Assembly (NCBI RefSeq): GCF_000814765.1
Contig: NZ_JWIC01000005.1
Location: 806,001-870,000, forward strand
Direction: 5' to 3'
DNA: 64,000 nucleotides
Source: Pseudoalteromonas luteoviolacea
GTDB lineage: Bacteria > Pseudomonadota > Gammaproteobacteria > Enterobacterales > Alteromonadaceae
Each line of letters starts with the position of its first letter. Position 1 is the first letter of the stretch. A program made the translations under genes and the position numbers. The notes below the pieces were generated by a model that had not been told where the DNA came from, did not search any database, and saw only the letters and a program-made list of their open reading frames with translations. This document shows, one piece after another, positions 27,269 through 38,726 of this stretch.

Positions 27269-28309
27269 TTATAGGAACTCCTCACCGCCGCCACCACCGA
27301 GCATGATCTCTCCTGAGTCAGCTAAACGTCTGGCTGTTGCCAGTATTTCTTTTTGTGCCGCTTCGACTTCACTAATTCGAACCGGTGGCATTGCTTCCAG
27401 ATCATCTGCCATCATTTCTGCAGCACGCTTCGACATGTTGCTCAAAATCTTATCTTTCAATGAATCATCGGCGCCCTTGATGGCTTTCATCAGTACATCT
27501 TGTTGTACTTCGCGCAAAATCGCTTGAATACCTCGGTCTTCTACGTCCATCAAGTTTTCAAACACAAACATCAAGTCTTGAATTTGCTGAGACATCTCTT
27601 CATCATGCTCACGAATAGAATCCATCAACTGACCTTCAACATTAGTGTCTAGGTAGTTCATGATATCTGCGGCTGCTTTCAAGCCCCCCATTTTCGCGGC
27701 TTGTGCACCAGCTTGACCTGCAAACTGTTTTTCCATGATTTCGTTTAGCTCTTGCAATGCAGCAGGCTGGACTTCTTCTAAGTTCGCAATACGCATCGTC
27801 AAATCTAATCTGACTTTCTCAGTAAACTGAGACAATATTTCTGCTGATTGCTCAGGCTCCAAATACGATAAAACAATAGTTTGGATCTGCGGGTGTTCGT
27901 TACGAATAATATTGGCAACCTGTTTGGAGTCCATCCACTTCAATGAATCTAATCCTTTTGCACCTGATCCCATCACAATCTGGTCAATCAGACTTGCTGC
28001 TTTATCTTCGCCTAGCGCTGCCGTCAATGCCTTTTTAATAAAGTCTTCAGATTGGAAGCCAATGGTACTGAAGCTTTGAATTTGCTCAATAAACAAATTG
28101 TGTACAGCACTAATTTTCGATTGCGACAAATCATCAATCGCCGCCATCGCCATACCCACTTTTTGAACTTGCTTCGGCTCTAAATGTTTTAAAATTTGTG
28201 CCGCATCTTCTTCCGTTAAACTTAACAGTAAGATGGCGGCTTTATCGACGCCATCAAGCTTCTCAACATCAAACGTTGGAGGCAGTTGTTTTTGTTCTTC
28301 ATCACTCAT
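27269..28309 (-). CDS. fliG: Flagellar motor switch protein FliG
   Basis: Rotor protein that receives torque from the stators. 346 residues in three armadillo-like domains; the N-E-H-P-Q motif is near residue 130, a second P-A-A-L-Q-E-L-N region follows, and the C-terminal torque helix carries the charged residues in the D-R-G-I-Q-A-I-L-R-E-V segment. It overlaps fliF by 8 bases. Confidence 0.97.
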   Translation of the reverse strand: MSDEEQKQLPPTFDVEKLDGVDKAAILLLSLTEEDAAQILKHLEPKQVQKVGMAMAAIDDLSQSKISAVHNLFIEQIQSFSTIGFQSEDFIKKALTAALGEDKAASLIDQIVMGSGAKGLDSLKWMDSKQVANIIRNEHPQIQTIVLSYLEPEQSAEILSQFTEKVRLDLTMRIANLEEVQPAALQELNEIMEKQFAGQAGAQAAKMGGLKAAADIMNYLDTNVEGQLMDSIREHDEEMSQQIQDLMFVFENLMDVEDRGIQAILREVQQDVLMKAIKGADDSLKDKILSNMSKRAAEMMADDLEAMPPVRISEVEAAQKEILATARRLADSGEIMLGGGGGEEFL

Positions 28310-30020
28310 CTTCAGTTAACCACGCTTTGACCACTTGTGAAGAAAGCTCAGGCTCATTAGCTACCAATGCACGAACCGCTTTCAGTAGATCTTCATCCCC
28401 ATGTAAGTCTGGCAATTGTAATGTACCATCAGAGGAGAAGCCAACAGCTGATTCATCAAAGTCATTACTTAGCATATCTAATGTACTATCACCAAGGTCT
28501 ACACCAGCAGTCAGTGCATCCTCATCATAGTCCTCAAGAGTATCATCTGGGTAAATAAGTCTTTTCAGCATAGGGCGAACTACCGCCATAATCAACACAA
28601 TGATAACCAAAGCACCTGCTGCAAGACGTGCGACCTTCATAAACCACTCTTGCTCCCAAAGCGGCAACTCTGAAGCCTCTAAAATGTCTTCACGAACAAA
28701 AGGTACCGTTACAACTTCAAGGGCATCACCTCGTTGCATGTCGAACCCAACACCACCTTGAAGAAGACGGCGAATATTATTCAACTCTTCTTGTGCTCTT
28801 GGCACCATTGATACGTTCCCTTCAGCATCAGCCTTTGCGACGTAATCAACAGCAACGGACACACTTATGCGGCGTATTACACCAGTCTGCTGGCGCTTAT
28901 GTGAAATCGTCGTATCAAGTTCATAGTTACGCGTCGCCTCTCTTTGTGAGCGACTTGGTGTAGTACCTTTACCACTGCCACCAGCACCTGCTATTTCAGG
29001 AATATTAGAATCCATTGGCGGCTGATTAGTTAATGCACCTGGAATTCCTGCGGTGATCCCGCCAATATTGTTTTCTTCAAAGGTTGTTTCGCTGCGTACA
29101 GCAGGTAAGTCTGGGTTAAAGCGCTTGTGCGTCTCTTCAACCGCACTAAAGTCCATTGTCAAATCAACTTGAGCAGTGAAGTTACCCAGTCCCACGACAG
29201 GGATCATGATGCTGTCAATTTTCGATAAGTACTCTGACTCACGTTTGCGTTCAATTTCATATTCTTTACGTGAACGTGCAGCTAGAGAATCTTGAGAACC
29301 CGAGTTCAACAGACGACCATTTTGATCTGTGACAGTAACACGCGATGGTTCAAGCCCTTGTACCGCTGACGCCACAATATCAACAATAGAGTCAACTTCC
29401 TCACCATCGAGTGTACGACCACGTTTCATGGTTAGCACCACGGTAGCTGAAGGTTTTTTCTCACGGCGAGCAAATACATTTTCTTTCGGAATAGCGAGCA
29501 GCACTTTGGCTCTATTAATATCTTGCAGTTCTTCAATCGTACGCGCAAGTTGCTGCTCTCGGCTGTGCTTTAGTCTTTCTCTTTCAAGACGCTGACTTAC
29601 ACCAAAACCCATATCCTGCATCAAAATATCTGTGCCAGAGGTCGGTGATTGAGTAAACCCATCTCGTGCCATTTTTAATTTGATATCTTGATAGTCGGTT
29701 TCTGCAACCATGACGGTATTGCCGTCTAACTCATACTCTATTTTTTGCGCATCCAGAAAATCCAGAGTCTGAACGAGTTCATCTGTCGGGTATTGACCAA
29801 GCGGTCGCATATCGGGCTGACGTGCCCAGATAATGATGAAAATCGCAATTGCCAAGCAAATTGCCAGTGCGATCACGAGCGTAACTTGACGCAGCATATC
29901 AACGCCACTTAATGCGCTAAAATAACCAGACTTTTGCTCTTGCTGGGTATCTGCGCCTTCAGCTACTGCACCTGCTTGGCCGTCTGAAAGTGCTAGATCT
30001 GTCGTTTGATTTGTAGCCAC
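28302..30020 (-). CDS. fliF: Flagellar MS-ring protein FliF
   Basis: Forms the MS ring on which the rotor is built; at the pole it is recruited by FlhF. 572 residues: membrane helices at about 45-68 and 460-482, ring-building motifs between them (SREQQLARTIEELQDINRAK), and the C-terminal FliG-binding tail LLKAVRALVANEPELSSQVVK...WL. Typical length. Confidence 0.97.
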   Translation of the reverse strand: MATNQTTDLALSDGQAGAVAEGADTQQEQKSGYFSALSGVDMLRQVTLVIALAICLAIAIFIIIWARQPDMRPLGQYPTDELVQTLDFLDAQKIEYELDGNTVMVAETDYQDIKLKMARDGFTQSPTSGTDILMQDMGFGVSQRLERERLKHSREQQLARTIEELQDINRAKVLLAIPKENVFARREKKPSATVVLTMKRGRTLDGEEVDSIVDIVASAVQGLEPSRVTVTDQNGRLLNSGSQDSLAARSRKEYEIERKRESEYLSKIDSIMIPVVGLGNFTAQVDLTMDFSAVEETHKRFNPDLPAVRSETTFEENNIGGITAGIPGALTNQPPMDSNIPEIAGAGGSGKGTTPSRSQREATRNYELDTTISHKRQQTGVIRRISVSVAVDYVAKADAEGNVSMVPRAQEELNNIRRLLQGGVGFDMQRGDALEVVTVPFVREDILEASELPLWEQEWFMKVARLAAGALVIIVLIMAVVRPMLKRLIYPDDTLEDYDEDALTAGVDLGDSTLDMLSNDFDESAVGFSSDGTLQLPDLHGDEDLLKAVRALVANEPELSSQVVKAWLTEDE

Positions 30021-30045
30021 AGTTACTCTCCAATCTTCTCTTCAA

Positions 30046-30390
30046 TTACACCGGCATGCTCATAATATCTTTATAAGCTTCGACAAGTTTATTACGAACT
30101 TGTACAGTTGCTTCAAAGGCTACAGATGATTTGTTTTTCGCAATCATAGCCTCTGCAAGGGAGACACTACGATCGCCCATCTCTACTGCCGTCACTTTAG
30201 ATTTTGCATCTCTTTGTAAATCTGCAACCGTATTGAGTGCATTTTGTAAAATGTCGCCGAACTGCGCGCTGGATGTTGCAGCACTTTCTTGAATTGGCAA
30301 CTTAGCCTGTGGTTGAACTCTACCGGCTTGAGATGCCATTGACTGCATTTCTTGATATAAACTGGTGTTTTGAATTTTCATGTTGCTCAC
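30046..30390 (-). CDS. fliE: Flagellar hook-basal body protein FliE
   Basis: Rod adaptor joining the MS ring and the rod. 114 residues with the conserved central and C-terminal part FGDILQNALNTVADLQ ... VAFEATVQVRNKLVEAYKDIM. It is the first gene of fliE-F-G-H-I-J, with a sigma-54-type promoter 27 bases upstream of its ATG and GGTGAGC before the start. Confidence 0.95.
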   Translation of the reverse strand: MSNMKIQNTSLYQEMQSMASQAGRVQPQAKLPIQESAATSSAQFGDILQNALNTVADLQRDAKSKVTAVEMGDRSVSLAEAMIAKNKSSVAFEATVQVRNKLVEAYKDIMSMPV

Positions 30391-30416
30391 CCTGTCAATT
30401 CTGTTACAAGGTATAA

Positions 30417-30433
30417 TGCACCATTCATGCCAA
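30417..30433 (-). promoter_or_regulatory. Sigma-54 promoter of fliE
   Basis: Minus strand reads TTGGCATGAATGGTGCA, GG-N10-GC with seven of eight -24 bases of the consensus TTGGCACG. It sits 27-43 bases upstream of fliE, in the flrC-fliE gap, as expected for an FlrC-activated promoter. Confidence 0.85.
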
Positions 30434-30496
30434 CTTTAAGTTCATTTAAATCAATTACTTAGAAGATAGTTTTAGAGGACGTTTTTTTGACAGGTT

Positions 30497-30529
30497 ATAT
30501 AGCAACCAGAAAGATTCTGGTTGCTATAT
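30497..30529 (-). terminator. Long hairpin after flrC
   Basis: ATATAGCAACCAGAA and its perfect complement (15 bp) flank a three-base loop, 8 bases beyond the flrC stop. The stem is strong, but on the minus strand the bases that follow are AACCTGTCAAA, with no U-run, so this may be a weak or factor-assisted terminator or a transcript-end stabiliser. Confidence 0.55.
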
Positions 30530-30536
30530 TAAAACG

Positions 30537-31946
30537 TTAGGCAGGCACTGGTAATCCTAAGTCTCGCATTTTTGCAAGTTTATATCTGAGCGTTCTCGGA
30601 CTGATCCCAAGTATTTCAGCAACATCTTTACGCTTACCATTGCAGCGTGTAAGTGTATCCAAAATAATTTGATGCTCTTTATCTTGTAACTCTTCTTTAT
30701 AGCTCATGCTATCACTGTGTTGTGTAGAGACAGACTCAGCGACCGGTTCAGAGTGATATGGAGAAACATCAAGCTCTACTGGCATAGCAGTAAAGGCTGC
30801 CTCAGTAACCAGTTCAATTGGTGTCAGATTTTCAATAAAGATATCAGAGTCAGACACTTGACCACCTTGCTGCAAAATCAAGGCACGTTGGACAACGTTA
30901 TCTAATTCTCGCACATTACCCGGCCATGCATGTTGTAACAGCTTTTGCTGAGCTGCAGTCGTAAGCGACGGCACAGGTTGGCTGGATTTCTGACAATGTC
31001 TTTCAATTAAATGTTTAGCCAAAGGTACAATGTCTGCTGCTCTGTCTTTGAGTGGTAGCCAGGTCAATGGAAAGACATTCAATCGATAATACAAATCTTC
31101 ACGGAACTTACCCTCGGCAACAGCATCTTTTAAATCTCGGTTACTGGTCGCCAAAACTCTGACATCCAGCTCAATGGTTTTTCTGCCGCCAAGTCGTTCT
31201 ACTTCTCGCTCTTGCAATACGCGGAGTAACTTGGCTTGCAAACCAAGATCCATTTCCGTGATCTCATCCAATAAGATAGTCCCTTTTTGTGCTTGCTCGA
31301 ATTTACCCGGACAAGCTTGGATCGCGCCAGTGAAAGCACCTTTTTCATAACCAAATAAAGTGGCTTCTAACATATTCTCTGGAATAGCAGCACAATTAAT
31401 CGCGACGAAAGGTTCACTTTTACGTTCAGAACTATCGTGAATATAGCGCGCTAATACCTCTTTACCTGAACCACTAGGGCCTAAAACCATAACACTGGCG
31501 TCTGATTGCGCCACTTTTTTGGCGAGGCTCAGTAACTGAAGGCTTTTTGCATCAGCCACGATAGGGCCATCTGTTTCCTTCTCTTTTTCCGGCATGTAGC
31601 GACTCACCATATTGAGAAGCACTTCTGGTGCAAATGGTTTGGCCATATAATCAATCGCGCCCAAACGCATTGCTTCAACGGCATCATCAATCGTCGCGTA
31701 GGCAGTCATCATCAAAACAGGTAAGTTTGGAAAATTCAACTTAATACTTTTGAGTAAGTCAATCCCACTCATTTGCCCCATTTGAACATCACTGACCACC
31801 AACGAAAAGCTTTGCTGCTTTAGCAACACCATCGCTTGCTCTGCACTGTCGGCCTCAACACAATCAATACCAGCAAGCTCTAGAGTGTCCAATAGTGCTT
31901 CACGTAAACCTGCGTCATCTTCAACGACTAGAATTTTATTGCTCAT
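30537..31946 (-). CDS. flrC: Sigma-54 response regulator FlrC (FleR)
   Basis: Activates the class III flagellar promoters when phosphorylated by FlrB. 469 residues: receiver (1-120, acceptor D53), AAA+ domain (~135-375) with Walker A G-P-S-G-S-G-K-E and the sigma-54-contact G-A-F-T-G-A loop, and a Fis-type helix-turn-helix at the end (DVAEILGISPRTLRYKL). It overlaps flrB by four bases. Confidence 0.95.
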   Translation of the reverse strand: MSNKILVVEDDAGLREALLDTLELAGIDCVEADSAEQAMVLLKQQSFSLVVSDVQMGQMSGIDLLKSIKLNFPNLPVLMMTAYATIDDAVEAMRLGAIDYMAKPFAPEVLLNMVSRYMPEKEKETDGPIVADAKSLQLLSLAKKVAQSDASVMVLGPSGSGKEVLARYIHDSSERKSEPFVAINCAAIPENMLEATLFGYEKGAFTGAIQACPGKFEQAQKGTILLDEITEMDLGLQAKLLRVLQEREVERLGGRKTIELDVRVLATSNRDLKDAVAEGKFREDLYYRLNVFPLTWLPLKDRAADIVPLAKHLIERHCQKSSQPVPSLTTAAQQKLLQHAWPGNVRELDNVVQRALILQQGGQVSDSDIFIENLTPIELVTEAAFTAMPVELDVSPYHSEPVAESVSTQHSDSMSYKEELQDKEHQIILDTLTRCNGKRKDVAEILGISPRTLRYKLAKMRDLGLPVPA

Positions 31947-33049
31947 ACAACCTCCTGAAGTTGAGTATGTTGAGATATGGGTAACAGCATACTAAAGCAT
32001 GCTCCTCCGTTAGACGTATTGTTTACTTCAACACGTCCTTTATGCGAATTTGCCACTGAACTAACAACCGCTAACCCCAGTCCAGTGCCTTGTGATTTAG
32101 TAGTAAAAAAAGGTTCAAATAACTTGTCCGCCAAGCTCATATCAACCCCAGGTCCATTATCACAGACCGAAATACGAACATGATCGTCTTTGTCACGTAC
32201 GGCACTTAGGGTAATTTGTGCACCAGAGCCAATCACCTGCACACTATTGTGGATCAAGTTTTGAACTGCACTGGCAAGTGCTGTCTTATTGCCAATAATT
32301 TCAATATCTGGATCTGGCAAGATAACATCTAACTGTGCATTGTGAAGTGATACCATGGCATCAGCCCCAGCCTTAACTTCATTAAGAAGTTGCTGCATAG
32401 ATACTTGTTCAATGACTTGCTGTTCTCCGCTTTTCGCAAATAACAGCATGTCATTAACTTGATTTTCGAGGTCTTTAAGTCTCGACATCAGTTTATTGTG
32501 AAACTTTTCGCGAGACTTGTTTGGTAAGTTTTCACTACCTAAGTTAGCACCATATAGCATGGCAGCAGAGAGAGGTGTTCTGACTTGGTGCGCGAGCGAT
32601 GCAACCATTTTACCAAGCGCACTTAAGCGCTGCATGTGTGCAACACGCGCTTGCAATCGACGCGTTTCAGTCAAGTCAGTCATCAAAATTAACTGACCGG
32701 GTTCTGGTGTAAGCGCAGTAATTTCTAACTTGATTAAACGCCCGTCTCGCAACGACACTTCATGACCGTCATCTTGTTGCGGGCTAAAAGAGCGCTGAAT
32801 AATGTTAAACCACTTTTCACCTTCAAGCGGCTCACCCAGCATATCTTTCGCAATCTGGTTCGCTTTAGCAATCATACCTTGCCCGTCAAGTACAACGATA
32901 CCTGCTGGCATGGTATCCACCAAATGGCTTAACCAGCTAGCCTGTTGTCGCAAGTCACTCAGTTCGCCAATATATGCTTCTTGCAATAAACAAGGGTTAT
33001 ATTGGTTTTCTGGCACAAATTGTGGATTTATCACTTTCGCTAACGCCAT
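31943..33049 (-). CDS. flrB: Sensor histidine kinase FlrB (FleS)
   Basis: Cytoplasmic kinase paired with FlrC; no membrane helix is visible. 368 residues: PAS domain (~35-130, TMPAGIVVLDGQGMIAKAN), dimerisation/phospho-acceptor helix with H in S-L-A-H-Q-V-R-T-P-L near residue 150, and an ATPase domain with N-box NLIHNSVQ, DNGPGVD and GTGLGLAVV. Preceded by a near-perfect sigma-54 site, consistent with FlrA control. Confidence 0.95.
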   Translation of the reverse strand: MALAKVINPQFVPENQYNPCLLQEAYIGELSDLRQQASWLSHLVDTMPAGIVVLDGQGMIAKANQIAKDMLGEPLEGEKWFNIIQRSFSPQQDDGHEVSLRDGRLIKLEITALTPEPGQLILMTDLTETRRLQARVAHMQRLSALGKMVASLAHQVRTPLSAAMLYGANLGSENLPNKSREKFHNKLMSRLKDLENQVNDMLLFAKSGEQQVIEQVSMQQLLNEVKAGADAMVSLHNAQLDVILPDPDIEIIGNKTALASAVQNLIHNSVQVIGSGAQITLSAVRDKDDHVRISVCDNGPGVDMSLADKLFEPFFTTKSQGTGLGLAVVSSVANSHKGRVEVNNTSNGGACFSMLLPISQHTQLQEVV

Positions 33050-33084
33050 GACACTACTCTCATGTATCTTCCTAACAGGATAAA

Positions 33085-33103
33085 AGCAAATGCCGTGCCA
33101 AAT
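33085..33103 (-). promoter_or_regulatory. Sigma-54 promoter of flrBC
   Basis: Minus strand reads TTTGGCACGGCATTTGCTT: the -24 (TTGGCACG) and -12 (TTGC) elements match the consensus completely with N10 spacing between GG and GC. It is 36-54 bases upstream of the flrB ATG. This is the promoter FlrA is known to activate in Vibrio. Confidence 0.92.
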
Positions 33104-33313
33104 TTATTTTCTTTAAATAACAATGAAATAGAAGCAAAATCCGATAGACAAAACTTTGACGCACGCCCTATAGACTCTCATTAAACACCCGCTTATATAG
33201 TGAAAAAGCGCTCAATATGCACGCACCTACGGTTTTAACTAAATCTTGATTTTAAATACTGAATGTAAGATAAATGCTTATACCAATATGGCACTCTATT
33301 TCAGAGCGTAGTT

Positions 33314-33931
33314 ATGTGTAAAAGATGTTTATGGCTAGATGAGAGCAAACCGGATTATGTTGCTTACCATGATCAAGAATGGGGCGTACCCATCTGGGAT
33401 GATAACAAACTATTTGAATTTATTACCCTCGAATCAGCACAAGCTGGACTGAGCTGGTATACCATCTTAAAGAAGCGCGAAAATTATAGAGCCGCTTTTA
33501 AAGAGTTTGACGTACAGAAAGTCGCACATATGTCAGATCAAGATGTCGAAGCACTGATGGAAAATAAAGGCATTGTGCGTAATAGAGCCAAAATATTGGC
33601 CACCATAAATAATGCACAACGCTTTATCGAAGTACAAGCGGCCTATGGTAGCTTTGCTAAATATCAGTGGGCATTTGTCAATTTCAATCCCATCGTCAAT
33701 GATATTAAAAGCAAAGAGGACTACCCCGTCACCAGTGAAATAAGCGAAAAATTTGCCAAAGACTTAAAAAAGAAAGGATTTAAATTTTTAGGGCCCACCA
33801 CAGTTTACGCGCATATGCAGGCATGTGGGATGGTGAATGATCATGATAACGACTGCCACGCAAAGCAGCCGTTAATCGACCTACTGGCTACGTTAAACAT
33901 AGCCGATGAACTAAACAACGTTCGTAGTTAA
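33314..33931 (+). CDS. tag: DNA-3-methyladenine glycosylase I
   Basis: Base-excision enzyme removing 3-methyladenine. 205 residues, helix-hairpin-helix family: starts with MCKRCLWLDE (zinc-binding cysteine), W-G-V-P near residue 28, the base-pocket F-E-x-x-x-L-E-x-x-Q-A-G-L-S-W motif at ~37-52, and near the C-terminus HMQACGMVNDHDNDCH with the remaining zinc ligands. It is on the opposite strand to the flagellar genes and splits flrA from flrBC; its stop is only 6 bases from the flrA stop, so the two are convergent. The AT-rich region 33104-33313 should contain its promoter. Confidence 0.93.
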   Translation: MCKRCLWLDESKPDYVAYHDQEWGVPIWDDNKLFEFITLESAQAGLSWYTILKKRENYRAAFKEFDVQKVAHMSDQDVEALMENKGIVRNRAKILATINNAQRFIEVQAAYGSFAKYQWAFVNFNPIVNDIKSKEDYPVTSEISEKFAKDLKKKGFKFLGPTTVYAHMQACGMVNDHDNDCHAKQPLIDLLATLNIADELNNVRS

Positions 33932-33937
33932 TCTGAT

Positions 33938-35374
33938 CTAGTCTCTATTGAGATTATACTTCTTCATTTTTTCAACAAGTGTCGTACGCCTGACGCCCAG
34001 TATTTCCGCGGCCCGTGCTACGACATAATCATATCGCTCCAATGCTTGTGTGATAAGGCTTACCTCTAGCTCTGCCAAATAATCTTTTAATTCGATCCCT
34101 TCATCAGGTAGTAAACCAAGCATAGGCTGTTCTGGCGCCATGATGTCCTCTTCCTCTTCAAAATCACTAAAACCTTCACTAAATAAATCATTGAAAGCGT
34201 CTCTTTCCATGAGCTCTTCTGGATATTCAGGTTCAAAAGCTTCCACTTCAATATAGCGATACTTAATTGGTAAATCTGTCACATCAACCAATTTGTCTGG
34301 AAACATAATCGCCATTCGCTCTACAAGGTTAGCTAACTCACGAATATTGCCTGGCCAAGCATGTGACTTCAGGCTTTCAACCGCTCTATCAGTGAACTTA
34401 ACGCCTTTATTACCTTGCTCCGTTACCCGACGAAGTAGCTCCTTCAATAATAAAGGAATATCATCAACGCGCTGACTCAAAGATGGATTTTCTATTGGAA
34501 AAACATTAAGACGATAAAATAAGTCTTCTCGAAACTTACCCTCTTCAATCATCTCTTCAAGATTGCGGTGTGTCGCCGCAATAACCCGTACATTTGCTTG
34601 AATTGGTTTAGTGCCGCCCACTCGCTCGTAGCTACGTTCTTGCAAAACACGCAATAACTTAACTTGCATCTGCAATGGCATATCACCGATTTCATCTAAA
34701 AACAGGGTGCCGTTTTGAGCCAGTTCAAAGCGCCCTTTTCGAGCAGAAATAGCGCCTGTGAATGCGCCTTTTTCATGACCAAACAGCTCACTCTCAAGTA
34801 GTTCTCCAGGTATCGCACCACAGTTTACCGGTACAAACGGACCATCCGAACGATTTGAAAGCAAGTGAACATTGCGAGCCACAACTTCTTTACCCGTTCC
34901 AGACTCACCTAAAATCAGAACATTGGCATCAGTTTGTGCAACTTGTGAAATAAGAAAACGAACCTCTTTGACTGCATCCGTATCCCCGACAAGGCCATCA
35001 AATGACTTTGCATCTCGACCTTGCTCTGTTTGACCCGGTAATAAGCTTAGATACTGCTGACAGTCATGTAACAATTGCATTGTCACATCGTGACTAAATG
35101 GTTCAGTGATCAACCCGATCACATTTGCCAGAGACAGCAGAGGCCTTAGCGTTTCTCCGACAAGTATAAATGGCTGCGCAGGCAAACTTTTTATATGGCG
35201 CTCATGATCCAATCCGTCGAGTGCACCTAATACGACTTTACATTCTTGATATTTTTTGACCAACTCAGGGGAAAAGTCAGATTCAGCAACCACACACGCA
35301 GGTTGCCCACAAAATGACAACGCGGCAGCTAGTCCAGAAGCGCGATTATTGTTGTTATCGATGATCAGTATCAT
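33938..35374 (-). CDS. flrA: Master flagellar regulator FlrA (FleQ)
   Basis: Top activator of the flagellar hierarchy; a sigma-54 enhancer-binding protein of 478 residues. The N-terminal FleQ domain (1-~120) is receiver-like but lacks a proper phospho-acceptor pocket ([10 protein letters not shown] rather than V-D-D). The AAA+ domain (~130-370) has Walker A G-E-S-G-T-G-K-E and an intact G-A-F-T-G-A. The C-terminal helix-turn-helix reads [18 protein letters not shown]. In relatives it responds to c-di-GMP and to FlhG. It is transcribed alone, 149 bases after the flagellin gene. Confidence 0.95.
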   Translation of the reverse strand: MILIIDNNNNRASGLAAALSFCGQPACVVAESDFSPELVKKYQECKVVLGALDGLDHERHIKSLPAQPFILVGETLRPLLSLANVIGLITEPFSHDVTMQLLHDCQQYLSLLPGQTEQGRDAKSFDGLVGDTDAVKEVRFLISQVAQTDANVLILGESGTGKEVVARNVHLLSNRSDGPFVPVNCGAIPGELLESELFGHEKGAFTGAISARKGRFELAQNGTLFLDEIGDMPLQMQVKLLRVLQERSYERVGGTKPIQANVRVIAATHRNLEEMIEEGKFREDLFYRLNVFPIENPSLSQRVDDIPLLLKELLRRVTEQGNKGVKFTDRAVESLKSHAWPGNIRELANLVERMAIMFPDKLVDVTDLPIKYRYIEVEAFEPEYPEELMERDAFNDLFSEGFSDFEEEEDIMAPEQPMLGLLPDEGIELKDYLAELEVSLITQALERYDYVVARAAEILGVRRTTLVEKMKKYNLNRD

Positions 35375-35449
35375 TTGGACTGGATCCGAGAGTATTTATA
35401 AGTCTATGAGTATGATTGTAAGGGAGTATCTTAGGGATGCAATACCTAA

Positions 35450-35487
35450 GTGGCAATTTATTGACGTAAACGCCAAATAAATGCCAC
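35450..35487. repeat. Imperfect 18-bp inverted repeat upstream of flrA
   Basis: GTGGCAATTTATTGACGT (35450-35467) faces ACGCCAAATAAATGCCAC (35470-35487) around AA; the arms differ at a few central positions. It lies between the flagellin stop and the flrA start. A neighbouring CTTAGG...CCTAAG pair is at 35430-35450. Without a U-run it looks more like an operator or structured 5' leader of flrA than the flagellin terminator. Confidence 0.45.
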
Positions 35488-35523
35488 GGAGTATGTTTTG
35501 AATCAATACAATAGTATTAATTT

Positions 35524-36315
35524 TTATTGAAGAAGGTTCAGTACAGAAGACGCAGACTGATTTGCTTGCCCTCTTAGAGCCACACTGGTTTGTGACAAAA
35601 TATCATTCGCTGTTCTTTGTGCAGCTGCTTGTGCGAAGTCCGTATCCGCGATGCGACTTTGACTTTCTGCAATTCTGTCACTCTGATTTCCCAACCCTCG
35701 GATAGTACTATCCAATGTATTTTCAAATGCACCTAACTGAGAGCGTTGCGTATTTACATCTTTTGCAACCTGATCAGCCGCCGTAATAGCAGCTTGTGCG
35801 CCCGCCTGTGTCGAAATATCAACACTCAAAATACCAGCCGCTACGGTGCCATCTGTTGGCGTAAAGCTTTGCGTTGTATTTGCATCAGGGCCTACCTGAA
35901 AACTTGCCTGCTCACCATCAAATAACGGGTCGCCTCCAAACGTCGTATTCTCAAATGTCTCTGTAATTTGAGTTTGCAGCTGAGATACTTCGTCCTGTAA
36001 AGCCTGTCTGTCGCTATCAGTCAAAGCACCACTGCCCGCTTGAATTGATAATTCTCTAATACGGCTTACCGCATCATTAACACCAGATAGTGCCGAGTCG
36101 GCTGTTTGAGAATAAGAGATGCCATCATATGCATTACGGATAGATTGATTGTAGCCTTCTTGCTGAGACGTTAAACGATTAATAATTTGCAATGCCGCTG
36201 CATCGTCAGCTGCCGAGTTTACCTTTTTACCGGTAGCAAGCTGCTGGTTTAATTTATTATTCGTTTGCTCTGTCTTGTTAAAGAGAGAGTTACTCGGTGA
36301 ATTGATCTGTAACAT
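35524..36315 (-). CDS. Short divergent flagellin
   Basis: A 263-residue flagellin made only of the conserved coiled-coil ends: D0/D1 N-terminus (~1-110, LNQQLATGKKVNSAADDAAALQ as its core) and C-terminus (~190-263, ending in SSVLNLLQ) with a ~70-residue middle rich in Thr, Ser, Gly and Asp that offers O-glycosylation sites. It starts MLQIN, unlike the MALxVNTN of the usual Pseudoalteromonas/Vibrio filament flagellins, so it is probably a minor or alternative subunit. GGAGGAAGG precedes the ATG. No fliD, fliS or flaG follows, which is unusual; they may lie beyond the maf end of the window. Promoter type unclear. Confidence 0.85.
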   Translation of the reverse strand: MLQINSPSNSLFNKTEQTNNKLNQQLATGKKVNSAADDAAALQIINRLTSQQEGYNQSIRNAYDGISYSQTADSALSGVNDAVSRIRELSIQAGSGALTDSDRQALQDEVSQLQTQITETFENTTFGGDPLFDGEQASFQVGPDANTTQSFTPTDGTVAAGILSVDISTQAGAQAAITAADQVAKDVNTQRSQLGAFENTLDSTIRGLGNQSDRIAESQSRIADTDFAQAAAQRTANDILSQTSVALRGQANQSASSVLNLLQ

Positions 36316-36537
36316 AACACCTTCCTCCGCAATGCTAGTATCCTTAGTCTACGACGATTAGTGCAAAAAGTCACCTAAAGTCTAAAATTCGCCTGCGCCC
36401 TTTCGTTAAATACTGCAAAATTTAAAAAAGTGATATAAAGTATTGAGTAATCAATTTTTTTAGGATTTAGGGGCGAATTCTTTACCTAATACTTTTTTCC
36501 ATTGCGTAAAGAAATCATTGCACCTTTAGACGGGTAA

Positions 36538-38717
<2,180 letters not shown>

Positions 38718-38726
38718 GAAAAATTC

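Noticed and set aside
36350..36380. Possible sigma-54 promoter for the flagellin gene (AGGTGACTTTTTGCAC on minus)
   Set aside because: The GG and GC elements are nine bases apart, not the ten that sigma-54 requires, and I could not find a convincing sigma-28 box either. Left unassigned.
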